DNA of 64,000 nt. It comes from Xiphophorus maculatus (lineage: Eukaryota; Chordata; Actinopteri; Cyprinodontiformes; Poeciliidae). The notes under the pieces are model-generated. The model made no database searches. It saw only the letters and a list, made by a program, of their open reading frames with translations, and had not been told where the DNA came from. The DNA lies in the NCBI RefSeq assembly GCF_002775205.1, contig NC_036460.1:22214751-22278750 (forward strand), read 5' to 3'. The position numbers were made by a program, and so were the translations under genes. Shown piece after piece: positions 1 through 15,000 of the stretch; the first letter of the stretch is position 1, and every line of letters starts with the position of its first letter.

Positions 1-15
1 TCCATCTCTTTGCAG

Positions 16-3000
16 TATATTTCAGAGACAGATGATGGAATACGTTCTGTCAGAAGAGAAGGCCGATTGAATCTGTTTTCTCTTGATCCCGACACACCTG
101 TAAGATTTTTTTTTCTTTTTCACTTTTATGTTGTTGTTTTTTTTAAATCCTCACTTGTTTTATTCTGAGCAGTTTGCGTCTGTGCTCACAGCTACCCATT
201 TTCTTTCACAAAGTAAAAGTGTTTATCCAACTGCAGGTTTTGAGGAGCCCACGGACTGAACACTCTTTGTCTGATGGTGTGCCGGTGCGTCCGTTTGAGG
301 AGAAGCTTGGCAGAAGATTCATGATAACTTGCAAATCCCTGAATCTGATGCTGCAAGGCTGCATCACCGAAAGTGAAACTGGGCCAGTCACAAATGTGAG
401 GATAGGATATGTTGACCTTTACTTTTTTTCTCCAAATGTTATTTCAACTAGGGTGACTAAATAAGGCATTTGATGATTATTGGTTATTTTCTCCTGGTTA
501 AGTAAATAAAAAAATGCAGCGGTTTTAAAAAAAATAACTGAAAATGTGCAGATGCTGACAGGTTGAAATCTCCTCCAGATTGAACCCTTCTTCGTGTCGC
601 TGGCTCTGCTGGACGTACGAGAAGGAAGAAAAGTTTCCGCAGACTTTCACGTAGACCTAAATCACGAAGCTGTGCGTCAGATGCTCGGAGGAAGCGCCAA
701 CAGGCCGGTGGGTTCCGGTTCGGGGCTGGGAGCTCAGGAAAATGGCCTGTCCTCTCCTGCTGAGAGGAAGCCAGGTGATTGTCACCTCAGCCCGGAGTTG
801 GAACAATGGCTTTGCTTCCCCCAACAGGTACAAGTTTTTTTCCTGTTGCTCCTTTTACCCCGTAGAATGAGTGTAGCAGTCAACTGTTTCATGGTTTACT
901 TACAGGCCATTTTCTCAGTTACCAACCCCCACACTGACATTGTGATGGTGGCAAGAGTGGAAAAGGTGCTGATGGGAAACATTGCTTCTGGGACTGAACC
1001 CTACATCAAAAATACAGACTCAAGCAAGGTCAGTTGTTTATTTACACTGTTCAAATATTAGATTTTTCTAAGTTTTTATCGGAGATGTTCCCTTTTCCTT
1101 CTCCCGTTTTCAGCAGTCCATGTTTCAGACAGCTAAGCTAATCAGCAGACATTGAATCAGCTACCTTAGGTTTTGCATCAATGATTTAGCCTGTTATATA
1201 TTAGGTTCAATCTAGGGCTGACCACAAAAATGGAAGCTGTTACATCTTACTAAAGTGCCCACTCATCCACTTTTTTTTTGCTTTTAATCTGAACAGACTG
1301 TGCAGAAGACTTTGAAAACCAACAAGCAGTTTTGCAGCAAGCTAGGGAAGTACCGAATGCCATTCGCCTGGTCCGTCAGGTGAGTAATGGCTCACTGAAA
1401 AATGTTTCTTCATAGTTGCTATCAGTGAGTTTGTGATTTATGTTCCATTTTGTCTTTATTAGGCCGGTGTTTAAAGACAGCCATGGTGGGCTGGACCGCG
1501 AGTCCCGTTTCTCACCTCTTTTCAAACAAGAGAGCAATAAGATTTCCACTGATGACCTGATAAAGTTGGTTTCTGAATACAGGAGGTGAGATAACTTGAA
1601 CGCGAAAAGAAAGCAACCTGCTTATCTTCAAGATAAGATGCAGAGTTATCACCTCTGTCTTTTTTCCTCTGCAGAGCTGAGAAGACCAGTAAACTGCAGA
1701 CAGTCCCCGGGACCCTGGACATAGCAATAGAAAATGCTCCAATGGAGCATCCCAGTATGTATCCCAGTATTTCTCCACTCTCCGCTTTTGTCAAGTCTCT
1801 GCTCTAACTCGAAACCTTGTCTTTCAGATTGCGTGACATCCTCATATGTTCCGGTGAGGCCTTTTGAAGAGCTGAGCAAACACCAGCCCACTGTTGAGAT
1901 GGAGGAGTTTGTACAGGACACCACCAAGTTCACCCAACCGCACCGTGTCTACAGAAACCACATCTATGTCTACCCAAAACACCTCAAGTACGACAGCCAG
2001 AAGAGTTTTGCCAAGGTGGGTTTTGTTGAGCTAAATCCTGACTTAAAGTCTGTAAAAACGGGATGCAAGTTAAATGTTAAATTACTTCCAATAATCCTCC
2101 TGGTATGCATATTTCTAATGCCCTTTTTATTGTGCGGTTTATGTGTTCACTCATTAGCATTACAATGGTCCTATTGTCTGCAGGCTCGTAACCTTGCAGT
2201 CTACGTAGAGTTTCGCAGTTCAGACGAAGAAGTTGCCAAACCATTAAAGGTAGAACATTATCCCTCTTAAAAATAATATATTAAATTAAAAAAAGCCTAA
2301 TGGGATTTTTATTGGAATTATGTGATTCATTTGTTGCCCAAAATAAGTTTTCTCCAACATGGGGGGGTTTCTATTTTAGTGCATCTATGGCAAGCCTGGA
2401 GGACCAGTCTTTACTACAGCGGCCTGCTCCACCGTCCTACATCACTCTCAGAACCCTGACTTCTACGATGAGGTCAGCTGGAAAAGGAGATGTCGGGAGT
2501 TGGCTCTTAAGGGATGATCTTGAAGAGGGTTGCACTTTCCACCACTCATTACTAACATTTCCATCTCCGCAGGTGAAGATTGAGCTTCCTATTCAGCTTC
2601 ATGAAAAGCACCATCTACTTTTCTCATTTTACCACGTCACATGCGACATCAACGCGAAGACAAGCTCAAAAAGGAAAGAGGCCTTAGAGACCCCAGGTGA
2701 GACTGTGCTAAAGTCTGAGTCAGGTTATGGGATAACGTTGGTTCGATCTTACGCATTAAAAAAAATATATGTCTTATTTGTCAGTGGGGTATTCTTGGCT
2801 GCCTATACTGAAAGAAGGTCGAGTGTCATCTCAGGAGTTCAACATTCCTGTCTCCTGCAACCTGCCTCCTGGATACCTTGCCATCAAAGAAGCCAGCAAC
2901 ACCAAGGTAAGAGTAACAGATGGATGTTAAGAAGATTAGATGATTACAACAAAGGATTTGGCAAAGAAAGGCACATAAAGGGATTTGAAGTTTCTAGAGT

Positions 3001-6000
3001 TCACAACTCGAGCTGTTTTTATTTGCTCTTACCAGAATGGAGCTGACGTGAAATGGGTTGATGGAGGAAAAGCAATCTTCAAAGTGTCCACCAATGTCAT
3101 TTCAACTGTATACACTCAGGTAAAACAGTGAACTGTGTTTTGAGTATCTGCTTATTTTCAAACCTTACACCATGTTCACATGTTCCAAGACCAATAAGAA
3201 CATGCAAATGACAAGCAGGGACTTTCTAACGCAGTATTTTACCAACCCCTTGGTGAAATAGACTTTCTTGAAATATCTGCTTATTATTGCAAGTCCTCTA
3301 ATTTATTAACACAGTGATATTGCCTTCATACTTTTATACATGTTCCTTTGGATATTTATGATGTACGAAAGCGGTGCTGGAGGCTTTGCCTTTCTGCACA
3401 ATCTGATCTGATCTCCAGACAAATTACAGGCTACGGTGGGTTTTTTAAATATTTTTTAAAAACTCCTCTGAATGAGAGACTCCATGTATGCCACACAAAA
3501 AAAAGCAAAGATCATTTTTGGACCCTCAAACTAGCAAATAACTCCCCTCTTACTTAGCAGTAACATCTCTTACTTAGCAGTAAGAGATGTTACTGCTAAG
3601 AGTAACACCTCTTAGCAGTAACACTAAGAGGTGTTACTGCTATTGAACTTCACTAGAGGCTATGCAAAGGTTGCAACACAATAATAACATTACTTAAACT
3701 CATTCTATGCCATGCAAATGCTCTGACTGCAGTAATGAAGATTCACTCAGTCTGACATCCCAGTTGCTAAGAGTGACTAATATGGCGGGGCAGTCGACTT
3801 TATTTCAGATTATAACAGCTCATACATAGTTAACCACTTGGGGTCAGTCTAAAGTTTTGAACTTTAAACCCCAGATAGGTGATCATTACCGAAAAGAATC
3901 AGTAAGCGAAGATGACGTCATAAGAAAATTAATGTATTTTAAATTTAATACCCTTTTTTCACAATACATAAATAATATATGTAAGAAGGAGCATAATAAA
4001 TAATTCCCACACTCCTCATAAGTGGCAAGACTGACAAATTTGCTTCATTTCTTTATATTTGAAACCCAGGTAGAAAGAATTTTTAAATTGATCAAAATAT
4101 CTTCCAGGATAAGAAAGCGTGACCACAGCTTTAGAATCCAGCTTATGTGTGACAAAAGCTTTCATAAAATGGCAATCGTGTTTTGTTATGCAAAGTATGC
4201 AAAAACTCTCATATGTGCAAACCAATGTAAAGTTAATATAAATGCATATTTCTGTGTATATGTTTCTATTCAGTTTTGAAACTAAAGCCTGTTGGGCGAT
4301 CGGCAGAAGAATCTCTTTACGGGGCCTAGATTAGGATAACTTAATTTAATCAGCAAAATGTACAACTAATTTCTAAAAAAAAATCTCACATCAGCACATG
4401 CTGATAAAAGTTATTTTATGGACAAAATAAATGTACAATAACAAAACATTTTCTGTTGCTTTTGAAGTTGAACAATTGACCTCAGGTAGGTAAGGTGATT
4501 TACATAGTGCTACGAAACTATATCTGAGGTTTTGTGTTCTTTTTAAAAGAAAGGAGCTCGCTAAGTAATGTTTCAGCTGCTTGCTGCTGCTTTTTATGAA
4601 CCCGTCTCTGTTTGCCAGGACCCCCACCTGAACCGTTTCTTCCAGCAGTGCCAGAAGAGAGAGCTGGACCTCTCTCAGCCTCCTACCTCCAACTTCCTCA
4701 ACTGCCTGAAGGTCAGAGGAAAGCCAGCAGAATCTGTTCCTATTTCAAAAAGCTGTAACTGAGACAGAAACTAAGCACATTGGCCTATAACTCCTACTTT
4801 TAATGAATACGACTGCAAATCAGAATTGTTTTTAAGCCTCTTTTTAACTTATTTTTATTACCTCGCTTATTTATTTTATTTTTTACTCCTTATACATCTC
4901 CAGGGCCTCCTCAGCATGGAGAGAATCACAGTGATTGTTCGGTTTTTGCCTGTTCTTTTCAACCAGCTGTTCAAGGTTCTGACTCAGAATGACAATGATG
5001 AGGTCACTACTGCCACCACCAGGTAAACAGTGGCGCTGCAGGACCATTGTGCATGTTGAAGGCATTGGTGTTGATTTAGTTAATAGCTGAAAAGCTTGCA
5101 GTACCAATAACAATTAAAACAAATTATCCCTCGTTCTTGTGTATTTTATAGACAGGAAAGTTATTATATGCCTTAGTTAAAAGAAAATAACATCTTTGTT
5201 GTTTCTTTGTGTCTGCAGAGTGCTGGTTCATATTGTTAGCAAGTGTCACGAAGAAAACCTGGATCATTACCTGCAGTCTTACATTAAGGTAAAGTGTAAG
5301 AGATGAATGTGTGTGTTATGTGACTTTCTGGGAAATTAGGAAAGTTTGTTTTTGTACCCGTGTTGTTAGTCATTTTGAGGAAGATTACACAATGCTTTTA
5401 AAAGCTCTTTGTGAAATAAAGAAGAGAAAGATCCATAGATCTGCACACTCAGCCCTCTCAGCGAGAAACACGACACAATTTATTTTTTTATTTAGTGAAA
5501 AATAAGAGACAAAATTAGACAAAAGAGATGGAAAAAACTCTCAAGACCCACTTCATGTTGGCCACAGAGCAGGAAAGCTGCAGAGTCTGAAGAGGCAACA
5601 GCAGAGAGGGAGTGCTGGGAGGGACGAGGAGATGACCAATAGAGCTAATGAAACTGAGGTTGCCATAGTAACAGACTGGCATGATGAAGTGGTGTCCAAT
5701 TTAAACTGCTGAGTGAGTCTGTGAGAGGTTATAATGATTATACCGGTTTTCCTTTTTTTCTAGATTCCCTTCCTATGTAAAATGGATAAAAACAATATTT
5801 AATTGCCTTTTTAAATATTTAAATTTTGATTTATTCTTTGTCAAATATGATCATGTTGTATTTAAACTGTTTCATTATGACATAGCTTTCTAGTTAATAT
5901 CTCAGCCTATTCCAAATGTTTGTGAACAACAACATACTCTTTATTAAATTGTCTAAAATTCAATTACTACAGCATGAGTTTTTTTTTTGCAAGACTCTGC

Positions 6001-9000
6001 TGCCCTTCTGGAAGTATACCTGTAACCTGAGTTTTTAATCTTGATATTTTTTCAGTATGTGTTTAAATCAGAAGATCATGGCTTTCGGACGGTTCATGAA
6101 GAGCTGGCCAAAGGGATGACCTTTGACCTGAAGAGCAATGAGCAGGCAGCAGTCAGGAATGTCCTCAAGGTTTGTCTCCACTCACTGGGCCAGATATATT
6201 TGTATTAATTAAAAAAAAAAAAAGTTTCTTGGTTGTTGTTTACACAAATATTTTGTAAATATTCCAAATAGTTGTAGCCTTACATTAAATATTTGGCATT
6301 TCCATGGTTTCAGTTCTCCTGGTTCTTCTTTGACCTCATTGTCAAGTCCATGGCTCATCATTTGGTCGACTCTGAAAAACTAAAGGTAAATTGTCACTGA
6401 AATAAAAAAAATTGCTAATTAGTTAATCAACAGAGATATAACTACATATTCAGGTTCATCTGATCATTTGCTGTATCCACAGCTTCCGAGGCCTCAGCGT
6501 TTCCCCTCGTCCTACCTGAGCCGCGTGGAGACGCTGGTGGAGACGGTGTCCGAACACATTTTTTGGAAGTATAAAGATCTGTTGGAGGAAACCCGCAGTG
6601 CCAACTCAGCTGTGGCATCTTTTGTCAAGGTGAGCCCAAACTGTGGAGAAAATTGCTGCATACAGCACTGCTCTGAATACTTTACAGCTTTATGGTTTTG
6701 GAGCAGTCAGTCAGTGACTTGCGGTCAGGGGAGGCAGCATGGAAAAATAATATATAATGATAAAATCATTTATATTGCTATTTTCACCCTGTGGTTTGTA
6801 CTATGAAGTATTTATTTTTCATTAAGCTTAGCCGATTTTGATTATTTTTTTCTTCAAAATTGCTTTTAATTAATTAATTTCCCATTCAAATGCTGGGAAG
6901 CGAAGCGGGTGAGGCAACAGCGAGCCTCGCCCGGGATTGATCAACCTCTGGCTAGCTACACTGGCTGCCTTTCGATGAGAGCATGTTCCTCCCGTCTGTA
7001 CGTCGCTAATAAAATGGTTAAAAAACACTTAATATATAAACCTATTTTCCATAATTTAGCTTATGTATATAACGTACAGTGTTTTTTGTCACCAACTGTG
7101 TGTGTAACGTGTTTCATGTGCTGAGAAGCGATCAGAAACAGATGAGGTGAGGCAGGCAGTTAAGAGACAGTAACAGCGAGCTATCTACACAGAAAAGTCA
7201 AATGCAGCGATATATTTATAGTTTTCTCCTCGTACCACAGCAATCACTTATTAATAATCTCAAAAATAAATATTAAGCCTAAAACCATACTACTGCAACA
7301 GACTGAATGTTCTGCTTTTTGTGTGAGAAATATTTGAGTGTTTTTTTTGTTTTTGTTTCGAGTCTGCTCGTAGTTGTGCTGATACAGAGAGCGAGAAAGA
7401 AGAGGTTTTGAGTTGTACTTTATCGGGGTTTCCCTTTGCTGTGGAGCACAGCAAGAAATTAATAATATCTACATGTCCAAGTTTGATTGAGTTAACGAAA
7501 TTATTCTACGGCGGCAGCGCGGCTGTGCACGACATGTTGATAGTGTTTTTGCCCTCCAGCTTTGTCCGCATGCGTGAAATTTCCTTATGTAAACAATAAC
7601 ATGCTGGGGGTCAATATTTGTATATCTGATTATGATTAAGTCAGTGCCTCACTAGCTATGAACCTCACCGCACGTCACTGCAGTCGGTGTATAATATAAT
7701 CATCCTCACTAGTAGTGCACTATAAAGTTTTACCTTGCGGATACCGATTAAGCAGATTCCTATTTCACTTTAATATAAAGAGCTATATGAACAAAGCTGC
7801 AAATATTTTTTCTCTACCCATTTTGTTGTAATGGTCAATAATTATTTCTTTAAGGAAGGAGGAACTACATAGCACACACTAATTACTGTGTCTTACTATT
7901 ATTTTAATGTCTCCATCTGAATCTTCTAGAAAACTTAGCTCCTTATTTTAACTTTAAGGTTTTCCATAGGCTGCCAACATTTCTGAATCCAGTGTGTTTC
8001 ATGGTTTAAGCAAACATGGCTGATCATCTTTTCTAAGTAACAGCGTCCCCACTAAGAGTCTTGATCTCAGCATGACCTCGTTGTGCTTAGAATGGTAGCC
8101 TTACTGTTAGAGAAAAATCACATTTTTGAGCTTGTGACTGGCTTGCCACTAATCACTGCCAATGAAGCTGAAAAGGGTCTGATTCCGGTCACCAGCCGAT
8201 TCCTTGGTGCATCTCTGTTCCTTACATATCAAATTCCCTTAATGTGATGCATATTATCTTCGACCTAATTGAGTTTTTGATGTGACTGTCTTTGTGTTTG
8301 CAGCGCTGTTTTACACTGATGGACAGAGGCTTCACATTTAAGCTGATAAGCAACTACATAAATATGATCACTGCTACAGACAGCAAGGTAACAAAAACTC
8401 TTATAAACACAAATATAAGCATGGAGATAACTCGTATCTACTGTAAGTAAAGACATTTTCTCATTTTTCTGTGCGATTGACAGGTTCTCTGTGAGCTAAA
8501 ATTTGAGTTCCTGAGGGAGGTGTGCAACCATGAGCACTATATTCCTCTCAGTCTGCCTCTCCCTTCTGCCCGCATCACTGGTAAGATTCCCTGCAGCTCA
8601 CAGCCGCTTCTTGTTTATGTGGTTAAAGCCATTCACCGAGTAGTTCTCATTTTCATTTATTTATGCATATTAACATTAAGTCCATCTGTCCTTCTCTTTG
8701 TGCCATTTTCCTGTCATTTTTTTTGACCCTGTCAGATCATGTATCCCCAGAGCCGCAAAGCACTCATGGTAAATATTTCCATTCAGTCCTTTTTATACTG
8801 TTGTCTGTCCTGTTTGTCTTCCCATCATTTTTTGTTCAGCAGATATAAAGCACACAATATATATTTTCACTAGAAATAGTTGCACTGTTCAGACATACAC
8901 ACGTTATGTACTGGAGGTGCTTATTTCAAATGGTTTATGTCATGCACATTCTTTATGTGGAAAGTTGTCTGTTGCTTTATTCTTTTTTTATTCTAATGTT

Positions 9001-12000
9001 AAATAGCAGAACTTGCACATGATCTTATTTACATTAATTTTCTGTCTGTCTGATAATCTCTAAAAAATAAATCAGATCTAACACTGTCACTCAGTGCTTT
9101 TCTCAGTTTCTTTTCCAAAAGTATTTCTTTGGTGAATTGCTTGTTAATAATGTTTGGAAGTGATGCTGCTCTTACTTAGATACAGTTTTGGGCAACTCTG
9201 CTTTCCTCTAAATAATGTGAGCAGCAGACTTCATACTGTAAAGAAGTTCTCAAACTAACTGAGCCTAATCAAACATCGTCACAAGCTTTTTGCAACTCAG
9301 CTAATTTCTAATTTCTATCTTGATTTAGTTGCAGTGCCTGAGTACAACCTGACTGGAGAGTTCTGCAGGAAGCACTTCCTCACCGGGCTACTGCTCCGAG
9401 AACTGGGTTTGGCTCTCCAGGACGAGCAGGACCTGAGGCATCTAGCCTTGGCCACGCTAAAGACTTTGATGGCCAAACACTCTTTGGATTCACGCTATGC
9501 CACCAAGGTAGATGCGTTTGCTTGGATGAAAACTCAAAAGGCATAAAAATGACTCATGAGCACACAGCAGAAATCGTTCAATTGTGACTCATCCATAGAA
9601 GAACACACACACACACACACACTGACGTGATTCTTCATGGCAGCTGCAACCAACGGTCAGGATTTCTTAATGAATGCTGGGAAGTATCTAGATCAGATTA
9701 AGTCTATAATCTGCCCTCGGACAAGCAGTGCCAACCACAACAAACAGTCTGGACCCTGACCGAGTCTCCTGAGGTCTGAGTCAAAACCCAATGTGCCACA
9801 AGGGGTAGGATGTGGGAAATGGGAAGGTTGTCATTTGAAAGTAATTTTCAGGGTTTTTTTTTTCTATTTCTTTTAAAAAGCCAAAAATTTTAAACATTTG
9901 TTAGTCATTCAAGTCAGGTTAATATGAGAAAACGGGCTTCTAAACCTAAAATTGATTGTCAAGTGGAGATTTCCTCTAATAATCTTCATGTGTTGATTCT
10001 TTATCGCCGGGTGATTTTTTTTCTTCCAGGAGAAGCAGGCGAGAATCGCATCCCTCTACCTGCCTCTGTATGGACTGATTTTAGACAACATGCCTCGCTT
10101 CTTCCTCAGGGACCTCTTCCCCATCTACTTCACTTCAAGCGACCAAGTAAGTCAGAGAGATTGACGATGTTTCTGAGTTCCTGCACACGTAGCTTGCACT
10201 TTTTTTATTTTATAAAAGTTTAGTTTATAAAAGAAAGGACAGCAGAAGCTCCTCTCTAGGACAGCTATGCAGCATTTATTCCCTAGATGATTTTTTTTTC
10301 TTTGCCGTTGTACAAGTGGGATTTTCTCTGCATTTGCTTCAAAAGGTCTATCAAATGAATGATGAACGATCAGCTTCCACTTCTTTGAAGGTTATTGTCA
10401 AATATCAATAACCCTGACATACTGTATATCTTCTACATATGTGGATTTTTACTGATATCAGCCCAAGGTTAGGAAAGCCTTTAGTTTAGCATAATTGTTT
10501 AGCTTTTTCTTTCTGGTTTATATGTCATACACAACATTCTTTTCAAAAACAGGTTCTAGTTCTTCGAGGTCTGGACTGAACAAAACAGACTTATTTAAAA
10601 TTATTCATGTTGATAATTAATTTTAGGTTTAGAATCACTGTGGATGACATGCATTTGATATTTTTCTCTTTGCTTCTCTGCCTTCCCGCCTTGCAGGGCT
10701 CTCGAGATGATGTAAGCGTCAGTGGAGGAGTGGCAGGAGGGGTGACTCGCCACGGAAACTCTGTGGATGCCTCCTTTTCCAAAGAAGTGCTCAATTCAAT
10801 TACAGGTATGCCAGTGCAGCATGCGCCTGTCTGCATTGCGAGCCTATCTTCTGTAAAAAATATATGAATCGAGACAATGATACCGATTCCCTCCCATCCT
10901 CTAACTGCTCCTCCTACCCTGCACCAGCTTTTTCATCTTTGGCGGTTGCTACGGGTAACCAGGCTGACTCCCGAGGTTCTCTGATCAGCGTGGACTCCAA
11001 CCCTAGCAACAGTGACAGAAACAGTGAAAAGATGGATGGATGTGAGAAGGTGAGGCAGGAAACATTTGAGAGAACTTTCATAATTTCCTTTTTGTTATGA
11101 AAAGCTGATTTTTTTTTTCCTCAGATGGTGCAAAAATAATTTAAGTAATGTTTGTATTTGCATTTTTCTGTCCTCAATCTTCCAGAATAAATGTTAAAAA
11201 TATTTATTTACTTATAGAGAAATATAGAAAAAAATTAGGAGTTTTGAGCCTGTTATGAAAAGAAATACTGATATTTGTTCATGTTGCTGTACAGTGCACC
11301 TACAATGTTTTTCTACAGAAGTCTGAACACTTTGTTTTGTTAAACTATTATTGTATTTAGTTTTTGTTGAACAAGTAAAAATGGAAAACGTCACAGGAAA
11401 GTTGTTTTTGCATTTTTAATAATTTAAAAAAGATGTATTTGTGTGGTCCACTACTGCCTTGTACTTTGAACTGTATGCTGTAGATTATCTGATAAAGGTA
11501 GTTTTCTTAACTTTTGTCTAATTTTTATGTAACTAAAACAAGAGCAAAATAATGGATATGTTAAGTTGTTTTTTATACACCGTGTTCCAAATTATTATGC
11601 AAATTGGATTTAAGTGTCATAAAGATTACATTTTTCATTGTGTTATTAAATTTATAGATGGTATTGTGTGTCAGGGCTCTTTGAATCACTATAATTAATT
11701 TCAGAGAGCTGGGTTGATTAGTTTGTCTCATGAGCTCAATTAAAGGAAATCTACTTCAGAAGGATGTTCTACATTATTAAGCAGGCCACAGGTTTCAAGC
11801 AATATGGGAAAGAGAAAGGATCTCTGCTGACGAAAATCATCAGATAATGTAGAGCCATATGAGAAGGTATGAAAACATTAGATATTTAACGAAAACTGAA
11901 GCGTTATCATTGTTCTGAGAAGAGATTTGTGGCTGATTCAGATCAAAGATGGGTTTGTACAGATAAAGGCAAAATGAGGAAGGTTCCTGTTAGACAAATT

Positions 12001-15000
12001 CATCGGATTAAGAGAGCAGCTGTTAAAATGCCCTTACAAAGCAGCAAACGGTTATTTGAAGCTGCTGGTGCCTCTGGAACCTCAAGGTGGAGGATCCTCC
12101 AGAGGCTTGTGGTGCATGAACCCAATATTGGGCCCCTAACCAGAGCTCACAAGCAGAAACGGTCGCAGTGGGCCCAGACATACATAGATTAATTTTCAAA
12201 CAGACTTGTTCACTGATGACTGCTGTGCAACCCTGGATGGTCCAGATGGACGCAGTAGTGGATTGGTGGTGGATGGCCACCACGTCCCAACACAGCTGTG
12301 ACGTCAGCAAGGAGGTGGTGGAGTCATTTTTTGGGCCGAAATCATGGGGAGAGAATCATTGGTCGGCCCCTTCAGAGTCCCTGAAGGTGTAAAAATGACC
12401 TCAGCAAAGTATATGGACTTTCTGACTGATCACTTTCTTTCATGGTTCAAAAAGAAGAGCCGTACCTTCAGCAGCAAAATCATCTTTATGCATGACAATG
12501 AATGCTGCAAGGAATACCACTGTGTCATTGGCTGCTATGGGCATAAAAGGGGAGAAACTCATGGTGGTCACCATCCTCCTCTGACCTCTGACCTCAACCC
12601 TATTGAGAACCTTTGGAGTTTCCTCAAGCAGAAGATTTGAATGCAGTTCATATCAAAACAGCAGCTCTGGGAAGGTATTCTGACATCCTGCAAAGAAATT
12701 CAAGCAGAAACTTTCCACGAACTCACAAATTCAATGGATGCAAGAATTGTGCTGTGATATCAAAGAAGGTCCTATGTTAACATGTAACTCTGTCTTTTAA
12801 GATGTTTTTGATTGAAGTAGCTTTTGATTTTAGTACATGTGACCACTTAATGCTGCACATTCATAGAATGACCGTTTGCAGTTCTTTATAATCCATAAAA
12901 TGTTTAGAAAATCTGCTGTGCATAATAAATTGGAAAAGTGCATTTTGAGTTTTTTATTTTTGAAAAAAATACTGGGGAGCTTTGTTCAGTAAAATTTGAT
13001 TTATACTGTAATAGTTCATGACTTGAAAATTATACTGGCCATCATTTGCATCGACCATTTAGGAAAATCTGAGAAAACATCACTTGCATAATAATTTGGA
13101 ACACGGTGTAGACTCATCATGGTATGTGTTCTAGGATTGGAAGCATTTAGTGAACAGTACTTCTTTATTTTGATTTTTAAGTATTTGACCTCCTGGACTA
13201 TAATAAGAACCAGACAGAAAATAGTCTGATTCAGATCTCTGGGCAATTGATTTCTTGCATATTATTAAAAATACAATTTCTGTCTTTTCTGAATGCCTAC
13301 ATTGTTACCTAAAAGCAATTGAAGAGGAGATGAAAAGGTCCATCATCACATAGCTGACAGATTATTTTTGACTAACTTTCTTTTTTTTTTCTTTTATTGT
13401 CTTTGTCTTAGTTTGCTCGTCCACAGTCTTTAATTGGTTATGGTTCTCGCTGTGACAAGCTGGACCAGGCAGAAACCAGAAGTCTCCTCATGTGCTTTCT
13501 ACACATCATGAAGACGATATCTGAAGGTAAGAAATGTGTTTTTATTATTATTATAATATAACTAGGGCAGGACAGCTCAGTTCATGACTATGATGAATTG
13601 TGGTGGAAGTCTTGAGATTTAAAATTTGCATTTCAACTAGACCTACTTTGACCCCTTTCTTTTTTCCAAATTTTTATCCATCCATTTTTGCTTTTTTTGG
13701 CATTGGTTTGTTGTATATCCCAAGTCATGGGATAAACACAGATCAAGCATCACATTATAACCACTGACAGGTGAAGTAGATATGCCTATTATCTCTACAT
13801 CCTGACATCTGTTTGTGGGTAGAATATATTGGGTAAATAAACATTGTTTACCCTGATTGATGGATTTCAAGAAGGAAAAAAAGGCAAGCATAAGGATTTG
13901 AGCAAATTTAACAAGAAACCAGTTGTGATTGCTTAAAGACCTGAGAGAGCATCACTACCAAAGGTGGTCCAGGGAAGGAAGAGTGTTGAACTGGAAACAG
14001 AGTTTTGGCCAACCAAAATTCTTTGAAGCATGCAGAACACACACTACATTGCATTCAGCTATCTATGGACACGCATTGCCAGAGACCAGTCAGGGTCTGG
14101 ATATGTGATTACCAGAACTGGATTAGAGATCAATGGAAAAAGGTGTCCTGGTCTGATAAATTATGTTTTCTGTCACAGTACATGGAAGACCTGACTACCT
14201 GTGCTGTACTTTGTGTACCTGTGGAGTCTCTGGCAACAAAATGCTCCTCAGTCAAAGTGTCATCAAAGTGAAAGTTACTCTTACATACACATATACCACC
14301 TATGTAATTTCTGTTGCAGACCTGGGACTTCCTTTTATGATTGTCGTTCTCTGACAACTGTGGCCTTTTTTCAGCAGAATAATGCTGGTTGAATGAACGT
14401 AGAAAAAAAAAATCAAGATGTTGATCTCCAAATTAGCCAGATCTCTGAAAATTTTTGCTACTGGACATGGAGTCATGCGTGTCACAATGACGGATGTATC
14501 ATCTCAAATCTGTTGAAGTTGCATACTTCCACAACATTTGGCTGTTTTTCTTTTGTTTCGGAATGTAACATTGGAGAAACAATATGACATGTAATATTTA
14601 TTTGGTGTAAGGATATTTTCTCCTTTTCCCAAAAAGCTTTGTGAGCATTGTTTCCTGAGCTGCATGAATAACTGAGTTATAACATTGGTTTTACAAACAG
14701 TACTCAGCTAATCAGAAATGTTTGACTGGATCCATTTTTTTTTCACTGTTTCCAGATGTGCTGGTGTCCTACTGGCACCGGGCCATACACCAGGAGATCT
14801 CTGACTTCTTTAACATCCTGGAGTAAGAGCTTTTAATTTCTTTTTGTTTTTTCTTTGTTGAAAGAGCGGTACCACAGGTCGAATTCGGCTGATTATAGAA
14901 GTAGCCTGCGGGCAATTCGAAAGAAATCTGAGACAGCCAAGGGTGGGGAAAGGCAAATGAGAAGAAAAGGGAACATGGCCAGAAGGGAACAGATGAAAAT

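Noticed and set aside
1734-2270. Long ORF running through exon and intron
   Set aside because: Read-through of dock8 exons 1,828-2,015 and 2,184-2,249 with intron sequence between them; not a separate gene.
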